A DNA stretch of 64,000 bases from an uncultured Arachnia sp. (lineage in GTDB: Bacteria; Actinomycetota; Actinomycetes; Propionibacteriales; Propionibacteriaceae), in contig CAKUBE010000010.1 of assembly GCA_934636715.1 (NCBI GenBank), forward strand, positions 1 to 64,000. Reading direction: 5' to 3'. The stretch's first letter is position 1, and every line of letters starts with the position of its first letter. A model generated the notes under the pieces. It made no database searches. It was not told the origin of the DNA and saw only the letters and a list, made by a program, of their open reading frames with translations. Of this stretch, positions 43,405 to 54,218 are shown in pieces. The position numbers were made by a program, and so were the translations under genes.

Positions 43405-44108
43405 TTTTCGGACGCAAGCGCAAGACAGACGAGGCGCCGCAGGAGGCGGCGGTCGAGGAGACGCCGCTTCCTGTCGAGGAGCCTGCCGCCGACGACCCGT
43501 TGGCCGAGGCCGAGCGCCAGGCCGCCGAGTGGGACGCCGCCTTCGACCGCGACGAGGGCCCGTTCGACATCTCCGAGGTGGATCTCGACGCCGATGAGGA
43601 CGAGGTCACGCGGCTCGACTTCGGCGCGCTGGTGGCCACGCCGTTCCCCGGCATGCAGCTGCAGCTCCAGGTCAACCGCGAGACCAACAGTGTCCAGGCG
43701 ATCATGGTGGGCGACGGCGACTCCGCGCTCGAGGTGGCGGTGTTCGCCGCGCCGGCGAAGTCGTCGATGGCCGCGGAGATCCGCGCCGACGTCATCCGCC
43801 AGACCCAGGCGCAGAAGGGCCGCGTCCAACTGGCGGAGGGCCCGTTCGGCGCCGAGCTGCGGCGCGCCGTGCCGGTGACGGACGCCGAGGGCAAGCAGGG
43901 CATGCACGTGTCGCGCACCTGGCTGGTGTCGGGGCCGGGCTGGCTGCTGCGCGGCGTCCTGCTGGGCAAGGCCACGTTCGAGCCGGACAACCGGGAGGCG
44001 CAGCTCGCGCTGTTCGAGTTCTTCAGCAACCTGGTGGTCCGCCGCGGCACCTCCCCCGCGGTGCCCGGCAGCGCGCTGCCCATGAGCGTCCCCGAGGCTG
44101 AGGCGTAA
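43401..44108 (+). CDS. DUF3710 family protein
   Basis: A 235-aa protein with an acidic, low-complexity N-terminus ([20 protein letters not shown]) and a conserved DUF3710 domain ([44 protein letters not shown]). It is of unknown function. It starts at GTG 43401, overlapping dut by 4 nt, and is followed by the OB-fold gene after 6 nt. Confidence 0.85.
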   Translation: MIFGRKRKTDEAPQEAAVEETPLPVEEPAADDPLAEAERQAAEWDAAFDRDEGPFDISEVDLDADEDEVTRLDFGALVATPFPGMQLQLQVNRETNSVQAIMVGDGDSALEVAVFAAPAKSSMAAEIRADVIRQTQAQKGRVQLAEGPFGAELRRAVPVTDAEGKQGMHVSRTWLVSGPGWLLRGVLLGKATFEPDNREAQLALFEFFSNLVVRRGTSPAVPGSALPMSVPEAEA

Positions 44109-44114
44109 GGGATC

Positions 44115-44468
44115 ATGCCCGAACCGTCGCTCGGCGAGCGGCTGAAGGGGTTCTTCGTTCCGCAGGAGGAACTGGAGGCCCGCGAGCTCCGCGAGCGGGC
44201 CACCGACGCCGGCGCCCAGACGCTGGCCTCCTGCGCGCCGCGCTCCCGCGTGACGCTGCGCGGCACCGTCGTGTCGGTGACCTCGGATGCGGAGAACGGC
44301 TGGCTCGAGGCGGAGCTCAACGACGGCAGCGGCACCGTGCGCCTGATCTGGATGGGGCGCACCCGCATCGGCTGCCTGCTCCCCGGCCACGCCCTGCGGG
44401 TCTCCGGCCGCCTCGCCACCGATGCCGGCCGCCCGGTGATCTACAACCCGGACTACGAGCTGCTGTAG
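44115..44468 (+). CDS. OB-fold nucleic-acid-binding protein
   Basis: A 117-aa protein with one OB-fold of the tRNA-anticodon type: SRVTLRGTVVSVTS, then GSGTVRLIWMGRTRIGCLLPG and LRVSGRL. It should bind single-stranded RNA or DNA, but the ligand is unknown. It closes the DUF3093-dut-DUF3710 operon, like Rv2694c in mycobacteria. Confidence 0.8.
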   Translation: MPEPSLGERLKGFFVPQEELEARELRERATDAGAQTLASCAPRSRVTLRGTVVSVTSDAENGWLEAELNDGSGTVRLIWMGRTRIGCLLPGHALRVSGRLATDAGRPVIYNPDYELL

Positions 44469-44512
44469 CCCTTCGACGCGGTCGTCCGGGCGCTGCGCGC
44501 CGGGGGACCGGC

Positions 44513-45193
44513 TCAGGGAGCGGAATTGTCCTCCGGTTCGTCGGCGAGCATCTCGGACAGCTCGTCCTCGGACTCGTGGGTGACGATGAACAGCAGTTCG
44601 TCGCCGCCCTCGAACGCGCGGTCGCGCTCGGGCGTGAGGGGGAGGCCATCGCGGATGATGGCCACGAGCACCGCGTCGCCGGGGAACGCGATGTCGCGCA
44701 CCCGGACGCCGACCAGCCGCGACTCGTCCGGCAGCGTGAACTCCGACAGGTTCGTCGTCGAGCGCTGGAACGTCATCAGCCGGACGAGGTCGCCGGTGGA
44801 GACGGCCTCCTCGACCAGCGCCGACAGCATGCGCGGCGTCGACACCGACACGTCGACGCCCCACTGCGCGTCGAACATCCACTCGTTGCCCGGATGGTTC
44901 ACCCGGCCGACGGTGCGCGGCACCCCGAACTCGGTCTTGGCCAGCAGCGAGAAGACGAGGTTCACCTTGTCGTCGCCGGTGGCGGCGATCGCGATGTCGT
45001 AGGTCTCGAGCTCCGCCTCCTCCAACGACTGCAGCTCACAGGCATCCGCGAGGACCCACCCGGCGCCGGGGACCGAGTCGCCCTTGCTTGCCCGCGGATC
45101 GCGGTCGATCAACAGCACGATGTGCCCGTTGGCTATCAACTCGCGGGCGATCGAACGCCCGACGTTTCCTGCCCCGGCGATGGCAACGCGCAT
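44513..45193 (-). CDS. TrkA-like potassium channel regulator, CeoC type
   Basis: A 226-aa RCK protein: Rossmann half from residue 1 (RVAIAGAGNVGRSIARELIA, then LIDRDP) and a C-terminal TrkA_C half ending ELLFIVTHESEDEL. It binds NAD(H) or nucleotides and senses or gates potassium transport. It is 15 bp downstream of its paralogue, so the two form a pair, as in mycobacterial ceoBC. The neighbouring KimA-type importer is the likely partner. Confidence 0.88.
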   Translation of the reverse strand: MRVAIAGAGNVGRSIARELIANGHIVLLIDRDPRASKGDSVPGAGWVLADACELQSLEEAELETYDIAIAATGDDKVNLVFSLLAKTEFGVPRTVGRVNHPGNEWMFDAQWGVDVSVSTPRMLSALVEEAVSTGDLVRLMTFQRSTTNLSEFTLPDESRLVGVRVRDIAFPGDAVLVAIIRDGLPLTPERDRAFEGGDELLFIVTHESEDELSEMLADEPEDNSAP

Positions 45194-45208
45194 CGAGGTA
45201 CCTTCCGG

Positions 45209-45871
45209 TCAGGCCCTGGCGGGCGGGTAGGCGAAGAGGGACTCGAGCTCGTCGGTGCGCTCCGTCGTGCACGCGACGTAGATGAGGTCGCCGTCCTGGT
45301 AGATGGTGTCGCGGTCGGGGACGATGCCCCGGCCGACGCGCAGCACGAACGGGATGGGGCAGTCCGCGGCCCGCGACAGGTCCCGGATCCGGCGGCCCAC
45401 CCAGCCGCTGTGCACGTGCACCTGGAGCAGGCGCGCGTCGCCGGTGGGGTCGCGCCACACCGGCATGCTGCCCTCCGGCAGCAGCCGCCGCAACACCTCG
45501 AGCACCGTCCACTTCACGGTGGCGACGGTGGGGATGCCGAGGCGCTCGTAGACGGCGGCGCGGCCCTGATCGTAGATGCGGGCGACGACGTTCTCGACGC
45601 GGTAGATCTCGCGCACGACGCGCGCGGCGAGGATGTTGGAGTTGTCGCCAGAGCTGACCGCGGCGAAGCCCCCGGCCTTGCGGATGCCCGCCGCCTCGAG
45701 GACCTCGCGGTCGAAGCCGACGCCCTCGACGGTGACGCCCTTGAAGTCGTCGCCGAGGCGCCGGAACGCCTCGGCGTTCGAGTCGATGACGGCGACGCTG
45801 TGGCCCCGCTTCTCGAGGCCCGTCGCGAGCATGGCGCCGACGCGCCCGCAGCCCATGATGACGATGTGCAC
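45209..45871 (-). CDS. TrkA-like potassium channel regulator, CeoB type
   Basis: A 220-aa RCK protein with a Rossmann fold beginning HIVIMGCGRVGAMLATGLEKR, the VIDSNAEAF dinucleotide-binding Asp, and a C-terminal TrkA_C domain (VGRRIRDLSRAADCPIPFVL, YQDGDLIYVACTTERTDEL). GTG 45871 is preferred since AAGGAGG is placed 6-8 nt upstream, and it lies only 53 bp from the divergent KimA start at 45925. The two would share this small promoter region. Confidence 0.88.
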   Translation of the reverse strand: MHIVIMGCGRVGAMLATGLEKRGHSVAVIDSNAEAFRRLGDDFKGVTVEGVGFDREVLEAAGIRKAGGFAAVSSGDNSNILAARVVREIYRVENVVARIYDQGRAAVYERLGIPTVATVKWTVLEVLRRLLPEGSMPVWRDPTGDARLLQVHVHSGWVGRRIRDLSRAADCPIPFVLRVGRGIVPDRDTIYQDGDLIYVACTTERTDELESLFAYPPARA

Positions 45872-45912
45872 CGTGGCCCTCCTTGGTGGTTGAGGCGAAC
45901 ATAGCACTGGTC

Positions 45913-45918
45913 TACCGT
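45913..45918 (+). promoter_or_regulatory. -10-like hexamer, leaderless start for kimA
   Basis: TACCGT ends 6 nt before GTG 45925 in the 53-bp space shared with the divergent TrkA-like gene. Confidence 0.45.
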
Positions 45919-45924
45919 GGGCCC

Positions 45925-47919
45925 GTGAACGTGTACTCCGGGCTCAAGCGCCTGCTCGTCGGCCGCCGCCTGGCCAACACCCAGCTGGGCGAGACGCTGC
46001 TGCGAAAGCGGATCGCGCTGCCCGTGTTCGCGTCGGACGCGCTCAGCTCGGTCGCCTACGCGCCGGACGAGATCCTGATCACGCTGTCGCTCGCGGGAAT
46101 GGCCGGATTCCTGTTCTCGTGGGAGATCGGCCTCGCCGTGGCCGTCGTGGTCGGCGTGGTCGTGATGTCGTATCGGCAGACGGTGTACGCCTACCCGAAC
46201 GGCGGCGGCGACTACGAGGTGGCGAAGGTCAACCTCGGCCGCCATGCGGGCCTCACCGTCGGCTCCGCCCTGCTCGTCGACTACGTGCTGACGGTCGCGG
46301 TCTCCGTGTCCGCGGGCGTGTTCAACGCCAAGGCCATGCTGCCGTTCCTCGACGGCCACGAGGCCTGGGCCGCCGTCGGGGTCATCGCACTCCTGACCAT
46401 CGTGAACCTGCGCGGCGTACGAGAGTCCGGCGGCCTTTTCGCCATCCCCACCTACGTGTTCATGTTCTCCATGCTGGCGATGATCGTCATCGGCCTCTTC
46501 CGCATCCTGGTGCTGAACCAGGAGCTGCTGAGCGAGACCGCGTCACTGACGGTCGTGCGACCCGACGGCGCGGAGGACATCGCCGGCTGGGCCCTCATCG
46601 CCATCCTGGCCCGCGCGTTCTCGTCAGGCTGCGCGGCCCTCACCGGCGTCGAGGCGATCAGCAACGGCGTGCCCGCCTTCCGCCCGCCGAAGAGCCGCAA
46701 CGCCTCGCGCGTGCTGGCGCTGCTGGGCGTGATCGCCATCACGATGCTGATCGGCATCCTCGCGCTGACGAAACTCACCCAGGTGCGGCTGATCGACGAG
46801 CTCACCGGCACGCACTACATCGACGCCGCCGGCAACACCATCCACTCCGCCGCCACCACCGTCGTCGGCCAGTTGGCACGCGTCGTGTTCTCGGACTGGT
46901 TCTCGCTGGGCTTCTACGTGGTGGTCACGGCCACGATGCTCATCCTGTTCCTGGCCGCCAACACCGCGTTCAACGGCTTCCCCTCGCTGGCCTCGATCCT
47001 CGCGAAGGACGGCTACATGCCGCGCCAGCTCCACACCCGCGGCGACCGGCTCGCGTTCTCCAACGGCATCCTGATGCTGTCGGTCACCGCGATCGCGCTG
47101 GTGCTGATCTTCAACGCGTCGGTCACCGCGCTCATCCAGCTCTACGTCGTCGGCGTGTTCATCTCGTTCACGCTCGGCCAGATGGGCATGGTGCAGCACT
47201 GGACCACGGCGCTGAAGACCGAGGGCGAGCCCGCGGTCAGGAAGCGGATGCAGCGCTCGCGCGTGATCAATCTCGTCGGCTCGTCGCTCACGGGCGTGGT
47301 GCTGCTGGTCGTGCTGGTGTCGAAGTTCACCCACGGCGCCTACCTCGCGCTGGTGGCGATGGGCGTCATGTTCGCCCTCATGCTCGCGATCTCCAATCAC
47401 TACGCCGCCGTCGAGCGGGAGGTCGCGCTGACCACCGACTCCGACCGTGCGCTGCCCAGCCGCGTGCGCGCCGTGATCCTCGTGCAGCGCGTGAACCTGC
47501 CGACGGCCAAGGCCATCGCGTTCGCTCAGGCGACCCGCCCGACGGTCATCACCGCGGTCGCCGTCGCCATCGACGACGAGCAGGTGGAGCAGATCCTCGA
47601 CGAGTGGGAGGCGGAGGACTTCGGCCTGCCGCTGAAGGTCATCGCCGCGCCGTACCGAGAGATCACGGGGCCGTTCATCAAGTTCGTCAGCGAGCTGCGC
47701 ACGGAGAACCCGCGCGACGTCGTCAGCGTCTACATCCCCGAGTACGTCGTCGGTCACTGGTGGGAGCACCTGCTGCACAATCAGACGGCGCTGCTGATCC
47801 GCACCCGCCTGCACTTCATGCAGGGCGTGATGGTGACGTCGGTTCCCTACCAGCTGCGCAGCTCGGGCAAGGGCGAGCGGCGCGTGCAGAAGGCGGCGGT
47901 GAACAAGGTGCGCCGGTGA
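45925..47919 (+). CDS. kimA: KimA-type potassium/APC transporter
   Basis: A 664-aa APC-superfamily transporter whose N-terminus LKRLLVGRRLANTQLGETLL and ALPVFASDALSSVAYAPDEIL fits the KimA potassium-proton symporter family. About 12 membrane segments (residues 35-480) are followed by a cytoplasmic C-terminal domain of about 170 aa. In Bacillus this domain binds c-di-AMP and inhibits transport; no specific binding residue is verified here. GTG 45925 is chosen from the TACCGT hexamer; an upstream frame to 45883 would run into the divergent gene's ribosome-binding site. Confidence 0.8.
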   Translation: MNVYSGLKRLLVGRRLANTQLGETLLRKRIALPVFASDALSSVAYAPDEILITLSLAGMAGFLFSWEIGLAVAVVVGVVVMSYRQTVYAYPNGGGDYEVAKVNLGRHAGLTVGSALLVDYVLTVAVSVSAGVFNAKAMLPFLDGHEAWAAVGVIALLTIVNLRGVRESGGLFAIPTYVFMFSMLAMIVIGLFRILVLNQELLSETASLTVVRPDGAEDIAGWALIAILARAFSSGCAALTGVEAISNGVPAFRPPKSRNASRVLALLGVIAITMLIGILALTKLTQVRLIDELTGTHYIDAAGNTIHSAATTVVGQLARVVFSDWFSLGFYVVVTATMLILFLAANTAFNGFPSLASILAKDGYMPRQLHTRGDRLAFSNGILMLSVTAIALVLIFNASVTALIQLYVVGVFISFTLGQMGMVQHWTTALKTEGEPAVRKRMQRSRVINLVGSSLTGVVLLVVLVSKFTHGAYLALVAMGVMFALMLAISNHYAAVEREVALTTDSDRALPSRVRAVILVQRVNLPTAKAIAFAQATRPTVITAVAVAIDDEQVEQILDEWEAEDFGLPLKVIAAPYREITGPFIKFVSELRTENPRDVVSVYIPEYVVGHWWEHLLHNQTALLIRTRLHFMQGVMVTSVPYQLRSSGKGERRVQKAAVNKVRR

Positions 47920-47923
47920 ACAA

Positions 47924-47971
47924 CCGCTCGTTGAGCCGGGCCCCGCGCGAAGCGCCGACCCGTGTCGAAAC
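47924..47971 (+). repeat. GGTTGAGCC-family repeat abutting a start codon
   Basis: CCGCTCGTTGAGCCGGGCC...CGTGTCGAAAC lies between kimA's stop (47919) and ATG 47976. It replaces any Shine-Dalgarno site or leader, and the reading frame is open through it. Confidence 0.75.
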
Positions 47972-47975
47972 GACT

Positions 47976-49109
47976 ATGCCCGACCCCATAGTCCTGGAGC
48001 GCGTGGCCCACGGCGGGTTCGTCGTGGCACGCGCGGAGGGCAAGGTGCTGTTCGTCACCGGCGGGTTGCCGGGGGAGCGGGTGCGCGTCGAGGTGACCGA
48101 GCGGGGGTCGCGGTTCGACCGGGCCCGCGTCGTCGAGGTGTTGTGCCCGGCGCCCGGCAGGATCGCCGACAGTTGGCCGGTGCCCGCCGGGCTCGTCGGC
48201 ACCGACTGGTTCTACGCGGACCACGCCACGCAGCTCGACCTGAAGACCGCGGTCGTCTCCGAGCAGTTGCTGCGCCTCGCGGGCATCCAGTGGCACGGCA
48301 CCGTCGAGCCCGTCGACGGCGGACTGACGCACTGGCGCACCCGCATGCGTTACGCCATCGATGACGCGGGCCGCGTGGGGTTGCGGGCGCACCGGTCTCA
48401 CGAGGTGGTCCCGCTGCCCCCTGAGGGCTCCGCGCTCGCGGTGCCGCATCCCCTCGACCCTGTTGCCCGGGTGGGCCATCCGGGCGAGGAGGTGATCGTC
48501 GCCATCTCCGACGACGGGGTGACCTATTCCGGGCAGCGCCGCACCATCGGGCCCGACCCGGTACGCCAAACGGTCCTCGGCCGCACGTTCGAGGTGTCGG
48601 CGCGCGGATTCTGGCAAGTGCATACGCTCGCGGCGGAGACGCTCACTCGTGCCGTCCTCGACGGATTGCGTCCGCAACCCGGGGAGCGGGCGCTGGACCT
48701 GTACTGCGGCGTCGGGCTCTTCGCGGGCGCCCTCGTCGATTCGGGATGTTCCGTGTTCGGCGCGGAGTTCGGCCGGGAGGCGGTACGCCAGGCTCGACTG
48801 AACGTGCCCGAGGCGCGGTTCGTCGCCGCGGATCTGTCCAAGAACCTGTCGGCCCTGCCCGCCGCGGCGGACATCGTCGTCCTCGACCCGCCCCGCAAGG
48901 GCGCGGGGGAGAAGGCGGTGCGCGCCGTCGCGGCCATGGCCCCCCGCGCCGTCGCCTATGTGGCGTGCGACCCGGCGGCTCTGGCCAGGGATTTGGCCTT
49001 CTTCGAAAAGCTCGGCTACGCGCCTACCTCGATCCGGGCCTTCGACCTCTTCCCGATGACCCACCACGTCGAATGCGTGGCGATCCTGCACGCATCCCGC
49101 TCCATCTGA
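47976..49109 (+). CDS. TrmA/RlmCD-type RNA methyltransferase
   Basis: A 377-aa SAM-dependent RNA m5U methyltransferase. It begins with a TRAM domain (IVLERVAHGGFVVARAEGKV...GGLPGERVRVEV). The Rossmann methyltransferase half has RALDLYCGVGLFAGAL-type ALDLYCGVGLFAGALVD near residue 233, DIVVLDPPRKGAG near 300, the catalytic Cys in AYVACDPAALARDL, and the base Glu in HHVECVAIL. Typical FeS cysteines of RlmD are not seen in the N-terminal half, so the exact target nucleotide is open. It follows kimA by 56 bp, with a repeat in between, as Rv2689c follows Rv2690c in mycobacteria. Confidence 0.87.
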   Translation: MPDPIVLERVAHGGFVVARAEGKVLFVTGGLPGERVRVEVTERGSRFDRARVVEVLCPAPGRIADSWPVPAGLVGTDWFYADHATQLDLKTAVVSEQLLRLAGIQWHGTVEPVDGGLTHWRTRMRYAIDDAGRVGLRAHRSHEVVPLPPEGSALAVPHPLDPVARVGHPGEEVIVAISDDGVTYSGQRRTIGPDPVRQTVLGRTFEVSARGFWQVHTLAAETLTRAVLDGLRPQPGERALDLYCGVGLFAGALVDSGCSVFGAEFGREAVRQARLNVPEARFVAADLSKNLSALPAAADIVVLDPPRKGAGEKAVRAVAAMAPRAVAYVACDPAALARDLAFFEKLGYAPTSIRAFDLFPMTHHVECVAILHASRSI

Positions 49110-49167
49110 CCCGCGCGCTGCCGCGGGGTCCTAGGATGGGGAGCGTTCAGGTGCGTCCGGAACATGG

Positions 49168-49185
49168 TATCTTGATGTCAAGATA
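49168..49185. promoter_or_regulatory. Palindromic operator candidate before acn
   Basis: TATCTTGA-TG-TCAAGATA is a perfect 8-bp inverted repeat ending 30 bp upstream of ATG 49216. Actinobacterial acn genes are commonly under a dedicated repressor, so this is a strong operator candidate; the regulator is not in the window. Confidence 0.65.
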
Positions 49186-49215
49186 TCTAGCGGGCAGCAA
49201 GCAATGAGGAGAAGG

Positions 49216-51891
<2,676 letters not shown>

Positions 51892-51933
51892 CAACCGCCG
51901 GTTGACCGGCCTCACCGCCGGTCGAGCTGCCCA

Positions 51934-52215
51934 CCGCTGGTTGAGCCGGACCCCCGCGCGAAGCGCTGGGTCCGTGTCGAAACCAATAGACCCGCGCCGG
52001 TTCATGGACTCGAGTTCCTGAACCGGGCGCGGGTCTATTGGTTTCGACACGAGACACGGTCGACTTCGTCGACGCGCCTCGGCTCAACCAGCGGTGATTA
52101 GGCCTCGGCTCACCCAGCGGTCGTTGCGCCTCGGCCCAACCAGCGGTCGTTGCGCCTCAGCTCAACCAGCGGTCATCGACCAGCGACAGGTCGGCTCGAC
52201 CAGCGGTCGAGAGAG
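51934..52215. repeat. Long inverted repeat with 26-bp tandem array
   Basis: A repeat unit (51934-51987) continues into an extended arm, and a second unit faces it (52019-52095). The inner arms 51974-52004 and 52019-52050 pair over 31-32 bp with a single missing base and a 14-bp loop. The right unit's terminus (CTCAACCAGCGGT) is then copied in tandem: the core CAGCGGT lies at 52089, 52115, 52141 and 52167, exactly 26 bp apart, and a diverged copy at 52201. The block fills 51892-52252, a 360-bp gap without genes between acn and dxs. Confidence 0.85.
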
Positions 52216-52252
52216 GTCGGAGCGTTACGGGACAGGGTTTCGCAAACCGGCG

Positions 52253-52258
52253 TAGGAT
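52253..52258 (+). promoter_or_regulatory. -10-like hexamer, leaderless start for dxs
   Basis: TAGGAT ends 7 nt before ATG 52266; the upstream in-frame ATG at 52257 lies inside the hexamer, so 52266 is preferred. No Shine-Dalgarno site is present. Confidence 0.5.
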
Positions 52259-52265
52259 GCTCCGC

Positions 52266-54218
52266 ATGCCGTTGTTGGATTCGATCAGGAGCCCTCGGGA
52301 TCTGCGTGCACTGTCCAAGCGGCAGTTGGAGCAGCTGGCGGACGAGATCCGCTCGTTTCTGATCACCAAGGTCAGCCGCACCGGCGGGCACCTCGGGCCC
52401 AACCTGGGCGTCGTCGAACTCACGATGGCCATCCACCGCGTGTTCGACTCGCCGAAGGATCCCATCGTCTTCGACACGGGGCATCAGAGCTACGTGCACA
52501 AGATCCTCACCGGCCGCGCTGAGGGTTTCGACCACCTGCGGCAGCGCGGCGGCCTCTCCGGCTATCCGGAGCCCGCGGAGTCCGAGCACGACTGGGTCTC
52601 CAACTCGCACGCGTCGACGGCGCTGGCGTGGGCCGAGGGCATGGCGAAGGGATTCCGGCTGACGGGGCAGGACCGCACGGTGGTCGCTGTCGTGGGCGAC
52701 GGCGCGCTGACCGGCGGCATGGCCTGGGAGGCGTTGAACAACATCGCCGACAACCCGCGGCTCCGGCTCGTCATCATCGTCAACGACAACGGGCGCTCGT
52801 ATACGCCCACCGTCGGCGGCCTCGCCAACCACCTCGCGGGGCTGCGCACCGACGCGCGCTACGAGAAGACGCTCTCACTGATCAAGCGGACCGTGAACCG
52901 GCTTCCCCTCATCGGCCGCCCCATGTACGACCTGATGCACGGCTTCAAGACGGGCGTGAAGGACGTGCTGGCGCCGCAGTCGATGTTCTCGGACCTCGGC
53001 ATCAAGTACACCGGGCCCATCGACGGCCATGATCTCACCGCGCTCACCAATCACCTCGAGCAGGCGCGCCAGTTCGGCGGCCCGGTGATCGTGCACTGCG
53101 TCACCCGCAAGGGCCACGGATTCCACGCCGCCGAGCAGAACGACGAGGACCGGTTCCACGCCGTCGTCCCGATCAACGAGCTCACGGGAGAGCCGCTGTC
53201 CGCGTCGGTGCAGGCCACGTGGACCGACGCCTTCGCCGAAGCCATGGTGCAGCTCGGGCAACGCCGTCAGGACGTCGTCGCCATCACCGCGGCGATGCTG
53301 TACCCGGTCGGGCTCGGGCGATTCGCCGCGGCGTTCCCGGACCGCATCTTCGACGTCGGCATCGCCGAACAGCACGCCGTCGTGTCCGCCTCGGGCCTGG
53401 CGAGGGCCGGGCTGCACCCCGTCGTCGCCCTGTACGCCACGTTCGTCAACCGCGCCTTCGACCAGGTGCTGATGGACGCCGCGCTGCACGGCGTGGGCAT
53501 CACCATCGCGCTGGACCGCGCCGGGATCACCGGCAGCGACGGACCCAGCCACAACGGCATGTGGGACATGGCGCTGCTGGGTGCGGTGCCCGGGCTGCAG
53601 CTCGCGGCACCGCGGGACCAGGCGCGGCTCGTCGCGGCGCTGGACCGCGCCGTCGAGGTCGACGACGCGGTCACCGTCGTGCGCTACTCCAAGGAGCGGC
53701 TGCCCGACGAGATCCCGGCCGTCAGCCATCACGGTGAGGGCATCGAGCGGGTCGACGTGTTGCGGCACGACGAGTCGGCCCGTGTGCTGCTCGTCGGCTA
53801 CGGCCAGTTCGCGGGCCTCGCTGTGGCGGTGGCGGAGCGGCTGGACGCCCAGGGCGTTCCCGCGGCCGTCGTGGATCCGCTCTGGGCGCTCCCCGTGTCC
53901 GGCACGCTCGTCGATTTCTGCGCCTCCCATCAGGTCGTGGTGACGCTGGAGGACGGGCTCGTGGAGGGCGGTGTCGGCCAGCGCCTCGGTTCCCGGCTCG
54001 GGCAGGCGGGCGCCGGTGCGACCATCCTCAACGTCGGCGTGCCGCAGCGCTTCCTCGCCCACGGATCGCGGGAAGAGGTGCTGGAGGAGATCGGGCTCAC
54101 GCCCGCGAAGGTCGCCATGCGAGTGCTGGACGCCGTGCTCGCGGCCGACGGCTCAGGCGCCGAGCGTCTCCGCGATGAGCGGGGCGAGGAACTCGACCTG
54201 CCACGGCCGGGCGCCTAG
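52266..54218 (+). CDS. dxs: 1-deoxy-D-xylulose-5-phosphate synthase
   Basis: A 650-aa thiamine-diphosphate enzyme that joins pyruvate and glyceraldehyde-3-phosphate in the first step of the MEP isoprenoid pathway. The N-terminus PLLDSIRSPRDLRALS and GHQSYVHKILTGR are family signatures; the cofactor motif is VVGDGALTGGMAWEALNNI near residue 143 with NDNGRSY following; the catalytic Glu is in VGIAEQHAVVSASGL near 366, and the transketolase C-terminal domain runs from about 500. Its last 66 nt overlap the 3' end of the convergent RNase D gene. Confidence 0.95.
   Translation: MPLLDSIRSPRDLRALSKRQLEQLADEIRSFLITKVSRTGGHLGPNLGVVELTMAIHRVFDSPKDPIVFDTGHQSYVHKILTGRAEGFDHLRQRGGLSGYPEPAESEHDWVSNSHASTALAWAEGMAKGFRLTGQDRTVVAVVGDGALTGGMAWEALNNIADNPRLRLVIIVNDNGRSYTPTVGGLANHLAGLRTDARYEKTLSLIKRTVNRLPLIGRPMYDLMHGFKTGVKDVLAPQSMFSDLGIKYTGPIDGHDLTALTNHLEQARQFGGPVIVHCVTRKGHGFHAAEQNDEDRFHAVVPINELTGEPLSASVQATWTDAFAEAMVQLGQRRQDVVAITAAMLYPVGLGRFAAAFPDRIFDVGIAEQHAVVSASGLARAGLHPVVALYATFVNRAFDQVLMDAALHGVGITIALDRAGITGSDGPSHNGMWDMALLGAVPGLQLAAPRDQARLVAALDRAVEVDDAVTVVRYSKERLPDEIPAVSHHGEGIERVDVLRHDESARVLLVGYGQFAGLAVAVAERLDAQGVPAAVVDPLWALPVSGTLVDFCASHQVVVTLEDGLVEGGVGQRLGSRLGQAGAGATILNVGVPQRFLAHGSREEVLEEIGLTPAKVAMRVLDAVLAADGSGAERLRDERGEELDLPRPGA

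Noticed and set aside
46119..49109. A 996-codon open frame spanning kimA and the methyltransferase
   Set aside because: In its first two thirds it is out of frame with kimA; only its end coincides with the methyltransferase, which has its own start at 47976.
52075..52173. CRISPR array
   Set aside because: The 26-bp units are head-to-tail with no unique spacers and no cas genes; it is a tandem repeat.
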